Below the pieces are notes generated by a model that was given only the letters and a program-made list of their open reading frames with translations, searched no databases and was not told the DNA's origin. A stretch of 64,000 nt of DNA, from the NCBI GenBank assembly GCA_018240025.1, contig JAFEGM010000009.1, positions 1-64,000 on the forward strand. The letters are read 5' to 3'. This document shows, piece by piece, positions 35,642 through 45,500 of this stretch. The stretch is from Verrucomicrobiota bacterium. Its GTDB lineage: Bacteria > Verrucomicrobiota > Verrucomicrobiia > Chthoniobacterales > SZAS-18. The position numbers and the translations under genes were made by a program. Numbering within the stretch: position 1 is the stretch's first letter; every line of letters begins with the position of its first letter.

Positions 35642-38614
35642 TCATGGCCTTTGGTAGAGCCACGAGCGACGAGGCGGCCGGTAGCTGTGGATCTCCGCGA
35701 AGATGTAGAAATCGAGATAGAACGAGTCGGCGACCCCGGTGCCCTGGCCGCCGAGATGCAGCCACTCCGAGCCGGTCCAGGTCATGGTGGCGCCGAGGCG
35801 CGCGGGCGGGGCGAAGCGGGGCTCGAGCGCGGCCCAGGTGCCGGCGGCGGGATCGAAGCGTGCGCCGCCGGCGAGCGGCAGACCGTTCGCATCGATGCCG
35901 CCGAAGAGCAGCCACTCCTCGCCGTTCCAGGCGTGATACGGCAGCTCAGCCGCGCTCAGGCTGGCGGGCGGCGCGGGCAGCGGCCGCCAGGTGTCGGTGG
36001 CGGGATCGTAGCTGAAGCCGTCGCGCAGCGGTGCGCCGTCGGCGCCGCGACCGCCCCAGACGAGGAGCTGCGTGCCGGTCCAGCTCAGGGCGTGGCGTGA
36101 GCGCGGAGCGGGTGCACCGACGGCCGACATCGGAGTCCAGAGGTTGGCCACCGGATCGAAGCGCGCGCCGTCGCCCAGTGCGATTCCGCCGGACGCCTCG
36201 CCGCCCCAGACGATCATCTCCGTCCCGGTCCAGACCGCGCGATGATGCGTGCGGCCCGCAGGCCGGCCGGTGACCGGCAACGCGGTCCAGGTGTTGGCCG
36301 CGAGCGAGTAGCGCGCGCCATCGACCAAAGGCGTGCCGCCGCTGGTGAACGGCTGACCGCCGAAGACGATCATCTCGCTACCGGTCCAGACCGCGCTGTG
36401 GTGCGTGCGGTAAGCGGGCTGCCCGGTCGTGGAGAGCGGCAGCGAGAGGTCGGTCTGCGGATCGTACCGCGCGCTGAAGACGGCGTTGGTCGTGCGCTGC
36501 CGTCCGAAGACGAGCACCTGCGTGCCCGTCCAGAGCGCGCTGCAGCCGTCCTCGGGGCCGCTGTTGCCGCCATTGATGCCCACGGAAGCGACCCGACGCG
36601 TGGCGGGATCGTAGCTGAAGCTGGCCCCGTAGACGTTTTGCGTGTCGGGCTGGCGCCCGCTCACGACCACGAGCTGACGCCCCGTCCAGACGGCGCTGTG
36701 GTTGTAGCGCTGCGGCAGCGCGGGCGAGACGCTGCCGTCGCTCACCGGCTCGGCCAACACGGGTTCCCAGCGGTCGCGGGCCGGCGAATAGCGCGCGAAG
36801 ACCGGGCCGCCGTTGATCTGCTCGGCCGCGATGTACCATTCGGTGCCCGTCCAAACCGTCCGCAGGCGATCGAGATAGGTCGTGTCCCCGTTGGGTGCTT
36901 CCAGCGCGAAGCTGGCGTCGAGCGCTGTCCAGGAGTCGCCCTGCGGATCGTAGGAAGCGCCGACGGTGCCGTTCCAGGCCAGCATCCGCGTGCCCGTCCA
37001 GACGACGCCCGGCTGCATGGTGGCAGCGGGCCCCCCGGCGGCGTTGAGCGGCGACCAGGTATCGGTGTCGGGTCGATAGCGTCCGCCGTTGTTGATGGCG
37101 ACCCGTGAGCCGGTGTTCCCGCCGCTGAGCACGTAGCCGCCCCAGACCAGCAACTCGCTGCCCGTCCAGACCAACCCATGACCCTTGCGGGCCGCCGGCG
37201 CGCCGACGGTGCTGAGCGGCGCCCACGTGTCGGTACCGGGCGAGTAGCGCGCGCCGCGCTGCGGAAAGGTCCCGCCAATGTTGCCCCAGACGAGCATTTC
37301 CGAGCCCGTCCAGACCGCGAGATGGTCGCTGCGCGCTTCCGGCGCATTCGTCAGCGTCATCGGGGTCCACGTGTCGGTGGCCGGCGAGTAGCGTGCGCCG
37401 GTGTTGGTGGAGAGGACGTTCGGCGACTGGAAGATCGAGCCGCCCCAGACGATCATCTCGCTGCCCGTCCAGACGGCGGAATGCCGGTCGCGCGCGGCCG
37501 GCGCGCCGCTGGCGGTGACCGGCGTCCAGCGGTCGAGGGCCGGATCGTAGCGCGCGCCGTCGGCCTTCTGACTGAAGGCGAGCTGGTTCGAACCGCCCCA
37601 GACGATCATTTCCGCGCCGGTCCAGACCGCGGTGTGGAGGCCGCGCCGGGCGGGCGCGCCGACGAGTGTGGTGGTGCGGGCGAGGTCGCTGCGCGGATCG
37701 TACCGCGTGCCGCCGTTGAGGTAGTTCACGGTGCCGACGAGACCGCCCCAGCGGATGACCTCGCGCCCGGTCCAGACGACGCTCGAAAGCTGAATGGCCG
37801 AGGTCAGGTTGTCGTAGTGCGAGAACGGCCCGGACCGCTGCTGCGTCCAGCCTTCCGGCTCCAGCTGCGTCTGCCCGATCCGCACGTAGCCGGCCGCCAG
37901 CAGCGTGGCGTTGTCGCGGGTGGCCGAGAGTACGATACCGCCCGTGGGCACGCCGGCCAGACCGGAGGCGGCGAGGTTGGCGGCGATGGCGCCGCCGGCC
38001 AACTGGCTCGTCCCGACCGCGCCCGCGGCGAGCTGCCCCGATCCGACCGCGCCGGCGGCGAGCTGGGCGGTGCCGACGCTGCCGGGGGCCAGCGCGGAGT
38101 TCGTCACGCTGCCGGCGGCCAGCGCGCCGGCCTGGACCGAGCCCGCGGCGAGCGAGGCGGCCGTGACCGCGCCCTGCTCGAGCGTGGCGGCGCGCTGGGT
38201 GTAGCCGGTGGCGGCGAGCCGGATGTCCGGCGTGAGCCGTTGCGAGCCATTGCTGCCATCGTCGAACCAGACCCGCAGCCGCGCGCGGCCATTCGCCAGC
38301 GCGCTGGGCGGCAGCGGCTGGGTCATGTTCGCCAGCTGCGTCTGTCCGAGCAGGACGTCGAAATTGCCGCGGTCGACGGTCAGCGGCACCGCGGAGGCCG
38401 GCTCCGAGCCCGCGCTGGAGGTGCCGTCGTTCGACCAGAGCGTGTCGCCCGTCTGCGCGTCGATCAGCGCGAACTTGAACGCGCCGGCGCCGCTGAAGTT
38501 CGTGTTCCCGGTCAGCACGCGACCCTGGTAGCCCAGCAGCGTCGGCACCTGCGCGCGGGCCGCAGCCAGCGAGAGGAAGGACAGGGCGAGGAGCAGCCCG
38601 GGACGAAAACGCAT
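35642..38614 (-). CDS. Secreted 14-kelch protein, type B (copy B2)
   Basis: 990 residues; signal peptide 'LLLALSFLSLAAARAQ'; N-terminal domain 'VPTLLGYQGRVLTGNTNFSG' with 'LTVDRGNFDVLLGQTQL' as in B1; six decapeptides; 14 kelch motifs; end 'SWLYQRP'. It is the most diverged of the four in the middle blades, where the GG doublet is lost ('AVWTGSEMLVWGN', 'VVWTGTRMLAWNG', 'TVWTGTEWYIAAE'). It is the first gene of the minus-strand run. Its start is 116 bases from the divergently oriented degenerate kinase gene, so a shared regulatory region is possible. Confidence 0.85.
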   Translation of the reverse strand: MRFRPGLLLALSFLSLAAARAQVPTLLGYQGRVLTGNTNFSGAGAFKFALIDAQTGDTLWSNDGTSSAGSEPASAVPLTVDRGNFDVLLGQTQLANMTQPLPPSALANGRARLRVWFDDGSNGSQRLTPDIRLAATGYTQRAATLEQGAVTAASLAAGSVQAGALAAGSVTNSALAPGSVGTAQLAAGAVGSGQLAAGAVGTSQLAGGAIAANLAASGLAGVPTGGIVLSATRDNATLLAAGYVRIGQTQLEPEGWTQQRSGPFSHYDNLTSAIQLSSVVWTGREVIRWGGLVGTVNYLNGGTRYDPRSDLARTTTLVGAPARRGLHTAVWTGAEMIVWGGSNQLAFSQKADGARYDPALDRWTPVTASGAPAARDRHSAVWTGSEMIVWGGSIFQSPNVLSTNTGARYSPATDTWTPMTLTNAPEARSDHLAVWTGSEMLVWGNIGGTFPQRGARYSPGTDTWAPLSTVGAPAARKGHGLVWTGSELLVWGGYVLSGGNTGSRVAINNGGRYRPDTDTWSPLNAAGGPAATMQPGVVWTGTRMLAWNGTVGASYDPQGDSWTALDASFALEAPNGDTTYLDRLRTVWTGTEWYIAAEQINGGPVFARYSPARDRWEPVLAEPVSDGSVSPALPQRYNHSAVWTGRQLVVVSGRQPDTQNVYGASFSYDPATRRVASVGINGGNSGPEDGCSALWTGTQVLVFGRQRTTNAVFSARYDPQTDLSLPLSTTGQPAYRTHHSAVWTGSEMIVFGGQPFTSGGTPLVDGARYSLAANTWTALPVTGRPAGRTHHRAVWTGTEMIVWGGEASGGIALGDGARFDPVANLWTPMSAVGAPAPRSRHALSWTGTQLLVWGGRGADGAPLRDGFSYDPATDTWRPLPAPPASLSAAELPYHAWNGEEWLLFGGIDANGLPLAGGARFDPAAGTWAALEPRFAPPARLGATMTWTGSEWLHLGGQGTGVADSFYLDFYIFAEIHSYRPPRRSWLYQRP

Positions 38615-38730
38615 GCCAGAACTTGCGGATTCCGCCGCCGCGAAACCATGACTCGAAAGAATCAGGCGGCCCGGTCGGGGTGATTCCTTCGTGTCATCGC
38701 ACGACCCGGCCGGCCGGCGCAGATTGGCGC

Positions 38731-39516
38731 ATGCCCGCGGGTCTCTTTCCCTCCAGTCTCGCCGTCGGTCTGCTCGACGGAATGACGGCCGCGGCGGCAG
38801 AATGGGCCGCGGCCGCTCCCTTGCTGGGTACGGTGGCCGTGGCGACTCTGCTGCTCATCGGGCGCCTCGGCTTTCAACGGGGACTCCGCCGGCGCCTGCA
38901 CAGCCTCGGGGCGGAGCACGCGCGCCAGGAGGAACGGCTGCGTGTGGCCCGTGAGCTCCACGACGGCCTGGGCTCGGGCTTCGGGCGCCTCCTGTTGACG
39001 GTGGACCGGGCCGGGCGGCAGACGAACCTGGCGGAGCTCGAACGCCTGCTGGCCGAGGCCTGCGCGACCACCCGCGAACTGGCCGCGCATTCGCGCGACC
39101 TCGTCTGGGCGGTCTCGCCGGAGCACGATTCTCTCGAGCATCTAATGGCTCGCCTGGCGGAAACCGTCCATGCCGACGCCACGGCGGTGGGCGCGACCTG
39201 CCGGCTGGATCTGCCTGTGGAAGTGCCCGCTCTGCCGGTCCATGCGGCCACCCGGCACCGCGTGCTGCGGGTCGCGCGGGCCGCGCTGCACGCCACCAGC
39301 GACACCGGGGGCCTCCGGGACGTGGCCCTGCGCGCGCAGCGTGTGGGCGACCGGGCGGTTGTCGAACTCGCCTGCCACGGCCGACTGCCGGAGGGGCCCT
39401 GGGCATTGCTTTGGCGCGAACGCCTCGACGCGCTGGACACGACCGCCCAGATCACGGCCCTGCCCGACGGGATCGCCCTCCGTTTCCACTTCGATTTGTC
39501 CGGCTCGTCGAGATGA
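38731..39516 (+). CDS. HisKA_3-type sensor kinase with degenerate ATPase domain
   Basis: 261 residues from the ATG at 38731. One N-terminal membrane segment ('LLGTVAVATLLLIGRLGF') precedes a NarX/DesK-type dimerisation domain with the phospho-acceptor box 'RVARELHDGLGSGFGRLL' (His near residue 75) and 'TTRELAAHSRDLVWAVSPEH'. Its paralogue 3 kb downstream has N-box 'KEAVHNAVKHA', 'DDGCGFD' and 'GGLGL'; here the corresponding positions read 'ARAALHATSDTG' and the two Gly-rich boxes are absent. It may therefore be unable to bind ATP and act as a phospho-acceptor partner, or be decaying. There is no extracellular sensor and no neighbouring response regulator. Confidence 0.75.
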   Translation: MPAGLFPSSLAVGLLDGMTAAAAEWAAAAPLLGTVAVATLLLIGRLGFQRGLRRRLHSLGAEHARQEERLRVARELHDGLGSGFGRLLLTVDRAGRQTNLAELERLLAEACATTRELAAHSRDLVWAVSPEHDSLEHLMARLAETVHADATAVGATCRLDLPVEVPALPVHAATRHRVLRVARAALHATSDTGGLRDVALRAQRVGDRAVVELACHGRLPEGPWALLWRERLDALDTTAQITALPDGIALRFHFDLSGSSR

Positions 39517-39578
39517 ACGGATGGGGCCCGGGGCGTCGGCCCTCCGCCGGGATTGCCTGCTTCCGCGACTCGGGCAGG

Positions 39579-40525
39579 ATGGCCGGCATGCAACCTGGCT
39601 GGCGCGGGCTCCTCCGCTTCTTTCCGCTGTTCCTCGGAGCGGCGGCCGCGTTCCCCGGCCCGCTGGCGGCGGACGGCCCCGAGCGCGCCGCGCCCTCGGC
39701 GGGTGCGCCGCTGGTGCGGACCTTTTCCCCCGCCGAGGCCGGGCTGGGGAATTTCGAGACGCTGTGCCTCGATGCGCACGGCCGGCTCTGGGTGGGCTCG
39801 CTCACCGGGGGCGGGCTGCGCGTGTTCGACGGCGTGCGCTGGCAGTCTGTGCCGACCGACTGGCGGTCGGATGCCGTCGGGATGCTCGTGACCGCGGGCG
39901 ATGGCACCGTCTGGGCCGGCTGCCTGGACGAGGTCGGCTGTCTGGAGGGGCCGGCCGACTTCCTGCGCAGCCATTTGCAGCGGCTCCCGCCCGAGCAGCG
40001 GAAATTCGGCATGCTGCGCAATGGCGTGGCCCTGCCCGACGGCGCTCTGCTGACCTCGACGACCCACATCGTCCAATGCAGTCGGCAAGGTCTGCGCGCG
40101 TGGGCCATCCCTGAGGGCGTCGGACTCATCTTCCTCTCCGGCGGCGTGCCGCATTTTCGCACCCGCGACGGCGACCGCTCGCTGCGCCGGCTGCGCGACG
40201 GGGTCTGGGAGCGCGTGGAGGCCGCGGAGATCGATGCGCCCGGCGCGACCGGGCCGCTGCTGCAGACCGAGGCGACGCGCGCCTGGCTGGCGCAGCAGCG
40301 GATCATGAACCGCAATCGCCTGCCGGACGGGCGGGTGCTCATCGGCACGCGCGGCGCGGGCGCGGTCATCGTCGGCACCGACGGGCGCATCGAGGAGCAT
40401 CTCACCGCCGCCGAAGGGCTGCCGGCCGACCTCTGGTATGGCGTCGTGCTCGATCGCCAGGGCGGCGTCTGGGTCGCGCACCACAGCAGCCTCTCGCGGG
40501 TCGACCTGCGCAGGGACTCGGCGGG
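39579..40525 (+). pseudogene. Propeller sensor kinase, 5' half (frameshifted)
   Basis: The ATG at 39579 (alternative 39588) starts a signal or anchor segment ('GLLRFFPLFLGAAAAFPGP') and a two-component-regulator beta-propeller: 'LGNFETLCLDAHGRLWVGSL', 'DGTVWAGCLDEVG', 'VVLDRQGGVWVAHHSSLSRV'. Near 40500-40520 the propeller sense jumps to the next frame, where it continues as 'GLGGLVTHVVRAGRDLLVLG'. The usual blade linker after 'LSRVDL' is missing, so a small out-of-frame deletion is likelier than one base lost. The frame itself stays open to 40730 with no family resemblance. Confidence 0.7.
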
Positions 40526-42496
40526 TTGGTCACCCACGTCGTCCGGGCCGGGCGGGACCTGCTTGTGCTCGGCCCGCAGGGCACGAAGCGGCTCGATGAA
40601 ACCGGGCGGTTCCGGGCGGTGCCAGGACAGCCGAATTCCTCCTACGATGCGCTCGAATGCGGCGAGGAATGGCTGCTGGGCGGTCTGCCGGCGGGAGCGC
40701 TGCACGGCGGCGTCTTCCGCCCGGTGCTAGGCGAAGGCGTGCGCGAGATCGCCAAATGGTCGGCCGATGGCGCGCGCTCGGACAGCGCCTTCGGCGGCGG
40801 CGAACGCGAAGTCTACCGGCTGGAACGTCGCGCGCCCGGCGAATGGGCCGTGGCCGAGGTGGTCGCCCGCGGCACGGGCAGCACGTCGGATCTGCTCGCG
40901 CTGGGCGACGGCTGGCTCTGGCAGGCCACGAACTGGCTCGCCCTGCAGCGGATCGACCTGCGCCGGCCCGCGGCCGAGCGGCAGCCGGAGATCGTGCTCC
41001 CGCGCGACGACCGCGAGCAGTCGGTCAAACCGAGCCGCGGGCTGGTCTATCTGCTACGCTTCGAGGATCGCTTGCTGGTGGCCAGTTGGCGCGGCTTCTT
41101 CCGCTGGAACGAACAGCGTCGGGAGCTGGAGCGCGATGCGGAACTGAGCGCCTTTGCCTTCCCCTCTGCCCCCGGCGTGGCGCTGGCGGCGGCCGGCCGG
41201 GATTGGCTGTGCTTCCAGGAGGACGCCCCGCCCGGGCGGGTGCGCCTGCTGGAGCGGGGCCCGGACGGACGCCTGCGGGCCTCCGAGTTGAGCGGCGGGC
41301 TGCTGCGCGGGCTCATCCCGGAGGCCGTGACGTTCGACCGCGTGGCCGGTCGCGTCTGGCTCGGCGAGGGCGGCCGCATCATGGGCTTCGACACCCGCCC
41401 GCCAGCCGCAGCCGCGGTCGAGTCGGTCCAGGCGGCTGTGCGCAGCGCCGTCGACGCGCAGGGGCAGATCCGCTGGCGCGAGGGCGAAGGCGACCTGACG
41501 CTGCCTCCCGAACGCCGGGAGGCGGTGCTCGACTTCGCCGCCAACGACTACGAAGTTACGCTCGCCGGACGAGCCGCCCTCGAGTTCCGCACCCGGCTGG
41601 ATGGCTTCGACAACGCCTGGTCAGGCTGGAGCGGCGAGGCCCGGCGCGGCTACACGAATCTGCCCCCCGGGCGCTATCGCTTCGAAGTGGAGGCGCGCAC
41701 GCTGGCCGGCCGAACGGTCGCGGCGCCTCCGCTGACCGTGGTGGTGCCCGCCCGCTGGTGGGAGTCGACCTGGGGCCGCACCGCGCTGGGGCTCGGCGCC
41801 GCCGGGCTTCTCGCCTTGGTGACCGCGCGCTGGGCGCAACGCCGGCTGCGCGAACGGGTGCGTCGGCTCAATGTCGAGGCCGCCCTGCAGCAGGAGCGCC
41901 TGCGCATCGCGCGCGACATGCACGACGGCGTGGGGTCGATGCTCGGGCGCTTACAGCTCATCGTCGACCGCGCCGCCCGGCTGGACGATGCGGAAGCGCG
42001 CGGCTCAACCTTGGCCGAGGCCAGCGCGACGACCCGTGAGATGGCGGCGCACACGCGCGACATCATCTGGGCGGTCACGCCCGAGAACGACACTCTCGAC
42101 AACCTGCTCGATCGCCTCGCCGAAACCGTGCAGGCCGCCGCGCAGGCGGCCGGGCTACGCTGCCGCTTCGACATTCCCGCCGAGTCCCAGCCGTTGCCCG
42201 TGCACGCGGCCACGCGGCATCAGATCCTGCTCGCGGTGAAGGAGGCGGTGCACAATGCGGTCAAGCACGCCCGGGCCAGCGAGCTGCGCCTGCGCGCCAC
42301 GCTGCACGGCGCCAGCCTTGCTGTGGAGGTGGCCGACGACGGCTGCGGTTTCGATCCCGCCGGCGGGGGACGTCCCGGCGGTCTCGGCCTGGAGAGCCTC
42401 CGCGCCCGCGCCGAGGCGGTGGCCGGCGAGGCGCAGATCGACTCGGCGCCCGGGCGCGGGACCGTGGTGCGGTTTCTGTTCCCGCTGCAGGCCTAG
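40526..42496 (+). CDS. Propeller/Y_Y_Y histidine kinase, 3' half
   Basis: Continues the preceding gene in a shifted frame: the rest of the propeller; a Y_Y_Y domain ('FRTRLDGFDNAWSGWSGEAR', 'TNLPPGRYRFEVEA'); a transmembrane helix ('TALGLGAAGLLALVTARWA'); a HisKA_3 domain ('RIARDMHDGVGSMLGRLQL', His near 464 of this part); and an intact HATPase with 'KEAVHNAVKHA', 'DDGCGFD' and 'RPGGLGLESL'. Family members are periplasmic-sensing kinases for polysaccharide or nutrient cues. A TTG at 40526 could start translation, but without a signal peptide the product would be mislocalised. If the frameshift is real, the full receptor is not made. No response regulator is nearby. Confidence 0.75.
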   Translation: MVTHVVRAGRDLLVLGPQGTKRLDETGRFRAVPGQPNSSYDALECGEEWLLGGLPAGALHGGVFRPVLGEGVREIAKWSADGARSDSAFGGGEREVYRLERRAPGEWAVAEVVARGTGSTSDLLALGDGWLWQATNWLALQRIDLRRPAAERQPEIVLPRDDREQSVKPSRGLVYLLRFEDRLLVASWRGFFRWNEQRRELERDAELSAFAFPSAPGVALAAAGRDWLCFQEDAPPGRVRLLERGPDGRLRASELSGGLLRGLIPEAVTFDRVAGRVWLGEGGRIMGFDTRPPAAAAVESVQAAVRSAVDAQGQIRWREGEGDLTLPPERREAVLDFAANDYEVTLAGRAALEFRTRLDGFDNAWSGWSGEARRGYTNLPPGRYRFEVEARTLAGRTVAAPPLTVVVPARWWESTWGRTALGLGAAGLLALVTARWAQRRLRERVRRLNVEAALQQERLRIARDMHDGVGSMLGRLQLIVDRAARLDDAEARGSTLAEASATTREMAAHTRDIIWAVTPENDTLDNLLDRLAETVQAAAQAAGLRCRFDIPAESQPLPVHAATRHQILLAVKEAVHNAVKHARASELRLRATLHGASLAVEVADDGCGFDPAGGGRPGGLGLESLRARAEAVAGEAQIDSAPGRGTVVRFLFPLQA

Positions 42497-42524
42497 GCCT
42501 GCGACTACGTCGTCGCCCTCGGGT

Positions 42525-42568
42525 CGGATGCAGCAACCTTCAGACTTCGTAGGCATCCGAGTTGCTGC
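42525..42568 (+). promoter_or_regulatory. Interlocked inverted repeats in a 5' leader
   Basis: CGGATGC (42525) pairs with GCATCCG (42553), and GCAGCAAC (42530) pairs with GTTGCTGC (42561). The arms interleave, so the leader RNA could form either of two exclusive hairpins, or a pseudoknot. It ends 18 bases before the start codon of the haem-motif secreted protein. Chance is possible at this length. Confidence 0.3.
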
Positions 42569-42586
42569 TTTGCTGGGTCAACTCCC

Positions 42587-45500
42587 ATGCAACTCCTCCT
42601 CCGCCGGTGGCTGCGCCCCGGCCTGCCGCTCCTCGGCCTCGCTCTGTCTGTCGGTTCGACCTTCGCCCAGCCCACGTACACGGCCGGCTTTCTCAATCTC
42701 GCGCGGCCGGAGCCGCCGGGCACGCTGCTGAGCCATCCGATCGCCAATGGCTCGGAACGGATCGGCCGGACGACCTCGATCAACTACCTCAACGGCTGGA
42801 TCATCGTCGGGGCCGAATCTCCCGGTTCGCGCGAGGGCTCCGATCTCGTGGCGCGCGTTTACGATATCTCGGATCCGACGAACCCGATCCGCCGCTACCC
42901 GATCGACTTCGGCCTGGTCTATCCCAACAACCGCTGGATTCAGGGCAACTTCGGCTGGGACGCCCACGGCACCGCGAAGTACGGCAACATGGTCGTGCCG
43001 AGCATCATGCGGGTGAACACCTTCGGCGGCGCCGTCGAACTCGGCGGCACGGGCGACGTGCCCGCGCTGACCGCGCTGCCCCTGGGCTACTCGCGACCCT
43101 CCATGGCCGGACCGTGGAGCGCGTCGATGCAATGGTACGGCAGCACTTCGGAGACGTTCACCATCACGCGGGCCTCGACCCCGGGCGGCTTCGTCGCTTT
43201 CCAGACGGTGGCGAGCTTTGACCACGTCGGACCCTACGGCGGCGGCGACTGGCATCCGATGTTCTTCGGCGATCTCCTCATCTATGCGCGCAGCGGCGCG
43301 GTCGGCAGCAACGGCATCGTGGTCTACCGGCTGCAGTACAACGACTTCGACAATCCGGCCACGCGCTCGATCACGCCGCAGCTCGTCGGCACGCTGGCAG
43401 GCGGCTTTGCGGGCTACTGGCCGAACCTCTTCAGCGACGGCTCGGGGCTCTACGTCATCGGCTCGACCAGCGACATCCTCGTCGGCGCCGACATCACCCA
43501 GGCCGCGCATCCGCAGGGCTCCGGCGAGATCCGGCTGGCGGCCTCGCTGGCGGTGCCGAACTTCACCAACGCTTCGTACCCGGTCTATCAGGACAACTTC
43601 GGCTTCATCCACAACCGGAAGGTCGACATGACCCGCTTCCTGGCCGGCGATCCGAATCCGATCGTCCTGGCGCTCGACGAGAACGCGACGCAGGTGAACA
43701 CCTCGCAGATCTCGCTTCCGCTCGGCAATCTCTGGCTGACCGGCGGATATCCGATCGGCACCACCAACCAGGGACTCGGTGTCTGGGTGCATCAACAGCT
43801 GCCTGACCAGACGCGGCCGCGCGTGGCCTACCACATCCCGCAGGCCGGCCGCACCAACTACCCGCGCCACGCGCCGCTCAGCTTTCTCATCCATGAGCAC
43901 ACCCGCGGCGGCGCGCTGCGCAACGGGATCGATTTCGCGGTGCGCCCCGTCCTGCCCGACAACTCGCTCGGCAGCGCGGTCAGCGGGTTTCTCATCCAGG
44001 ACTTCGCCGGCGTGATGACCTTCACGCCCGATCCGCCGCTGGCCGGGGCCACTACGTACCAGGTCGACTTCTTCTCCGATCTGCCCGCGGGCATCGGCTT
44101 CATCGACGCCGCCGGCAACGCCATCGAGCCGCATTCTTTTCGCTTCTCCACCGGCGGGGTCATCAATGCCACGCCGCCGCCGGTGCTGACCGCCGTGACG
44201 GCCAGCAATTACCAGCCGCAGCCGGGCGTGCTGACCACCGTGACCGCCACCGCCACCGGCCAGGGCGCGCTGCAGTATCGCTTCAACTTCAACGGCACCT
44301 GGACCGATTGGAGCAACGACAACTTCGCCAGCTTCGCCTACGCCGGCGCCGGCCGGCCGCGCGTGCTCGTGCAGGTGCGCGATGCCAACGGCAATCTCGC
44401 CACCGGGGCGCTCAATCTGCTCGTACTCACGCCGCCGCCGGCCGGGCCGCGACCGACGCAAAGCGCGCCGCTCGCCGTCGGCGACGACCCCGCCGGCCGC
44501 CGGGTTTGGATGGTCAATCCGGACACGAACACCGTGGCCGTGCTCGACGCCGTCAGCGGCGACAGGCTCTTCGAGCACGCGGTGGGGCAGAATCCGCGCT
44601 CGGTCGCGCGCGACGCCGCCGGCCGGTATTGGATCACCTGCCAGGCCTCGGACGAGATCCGGGTGCTCAATGCCGACGGGACGCTCTTCGCCAATCTGAG
44701 CGTGCCCTACGGCAGCGGTCCGTTCGCGGCCGCGCCTTCGCCGGACGGCCTGCAGATGTTCGTCAGCCTGACCGGCTCGGGGCAGCTGCGCCGCTACAGC
44801 ACGACCAACGTCTTCCAGCCGCCGGTCGTGCGCAGCGCGCTCCCGACCGCCCGGGCGATGGCGGTGAGCGCGAACGGCCAGCGGGTCTTCCTCACGCGCT
44901 TCATTTCCACCGAGCTGGAGGCGGAGATCAATGAGTACGCCGGCACCTCCAACGATCTCGCCTACGTGCGCACCTTCCGCCTCGCCTCGTCGAATACGGT
45001 CGATGGCGGCGATCGCGCTTCGGGCGTGCCGAACTACCTCGCCAGCATCGCCCTCTCGCCTGACGGCACGCGCGCGGCGGTCGTCTCCAAACAGGACAAC
45101 ATCCAGCGCGGACCGCGCTTCGGCGTGGCCGATCTCACCCACGAAACCACGGTGCGTGCGGTCGTCTCGATCCTCGATCTCGTGAACAACGTCGAGCTGC
45201 CCAATTCGCGGCGCGATTTCGACAACTCCGACAGCCCGTCCTTCGTCGCCTACACGCCGCTCGGCGACAGCCTGCTGGTCACGCTGCAGGGCAACAACCG
45301 CTTGGTCGGGCTCGATGCGCTCGGCCTCGTGCCGACCACCGCGCAGGTCGTGGCCGGCTCGATGGATGTGTCGCCTGCGGTCATCACGCTGAGCGCGCAG
45401 ACCGGCCGCGCGCCGCAGGGCCTGCTGCTCGATCCGGTCAGCAACCGCCTCTTCGTGCAGGATTTCCTCGGCCGCACCGCCACCGTGCGCAACGCGGCGC

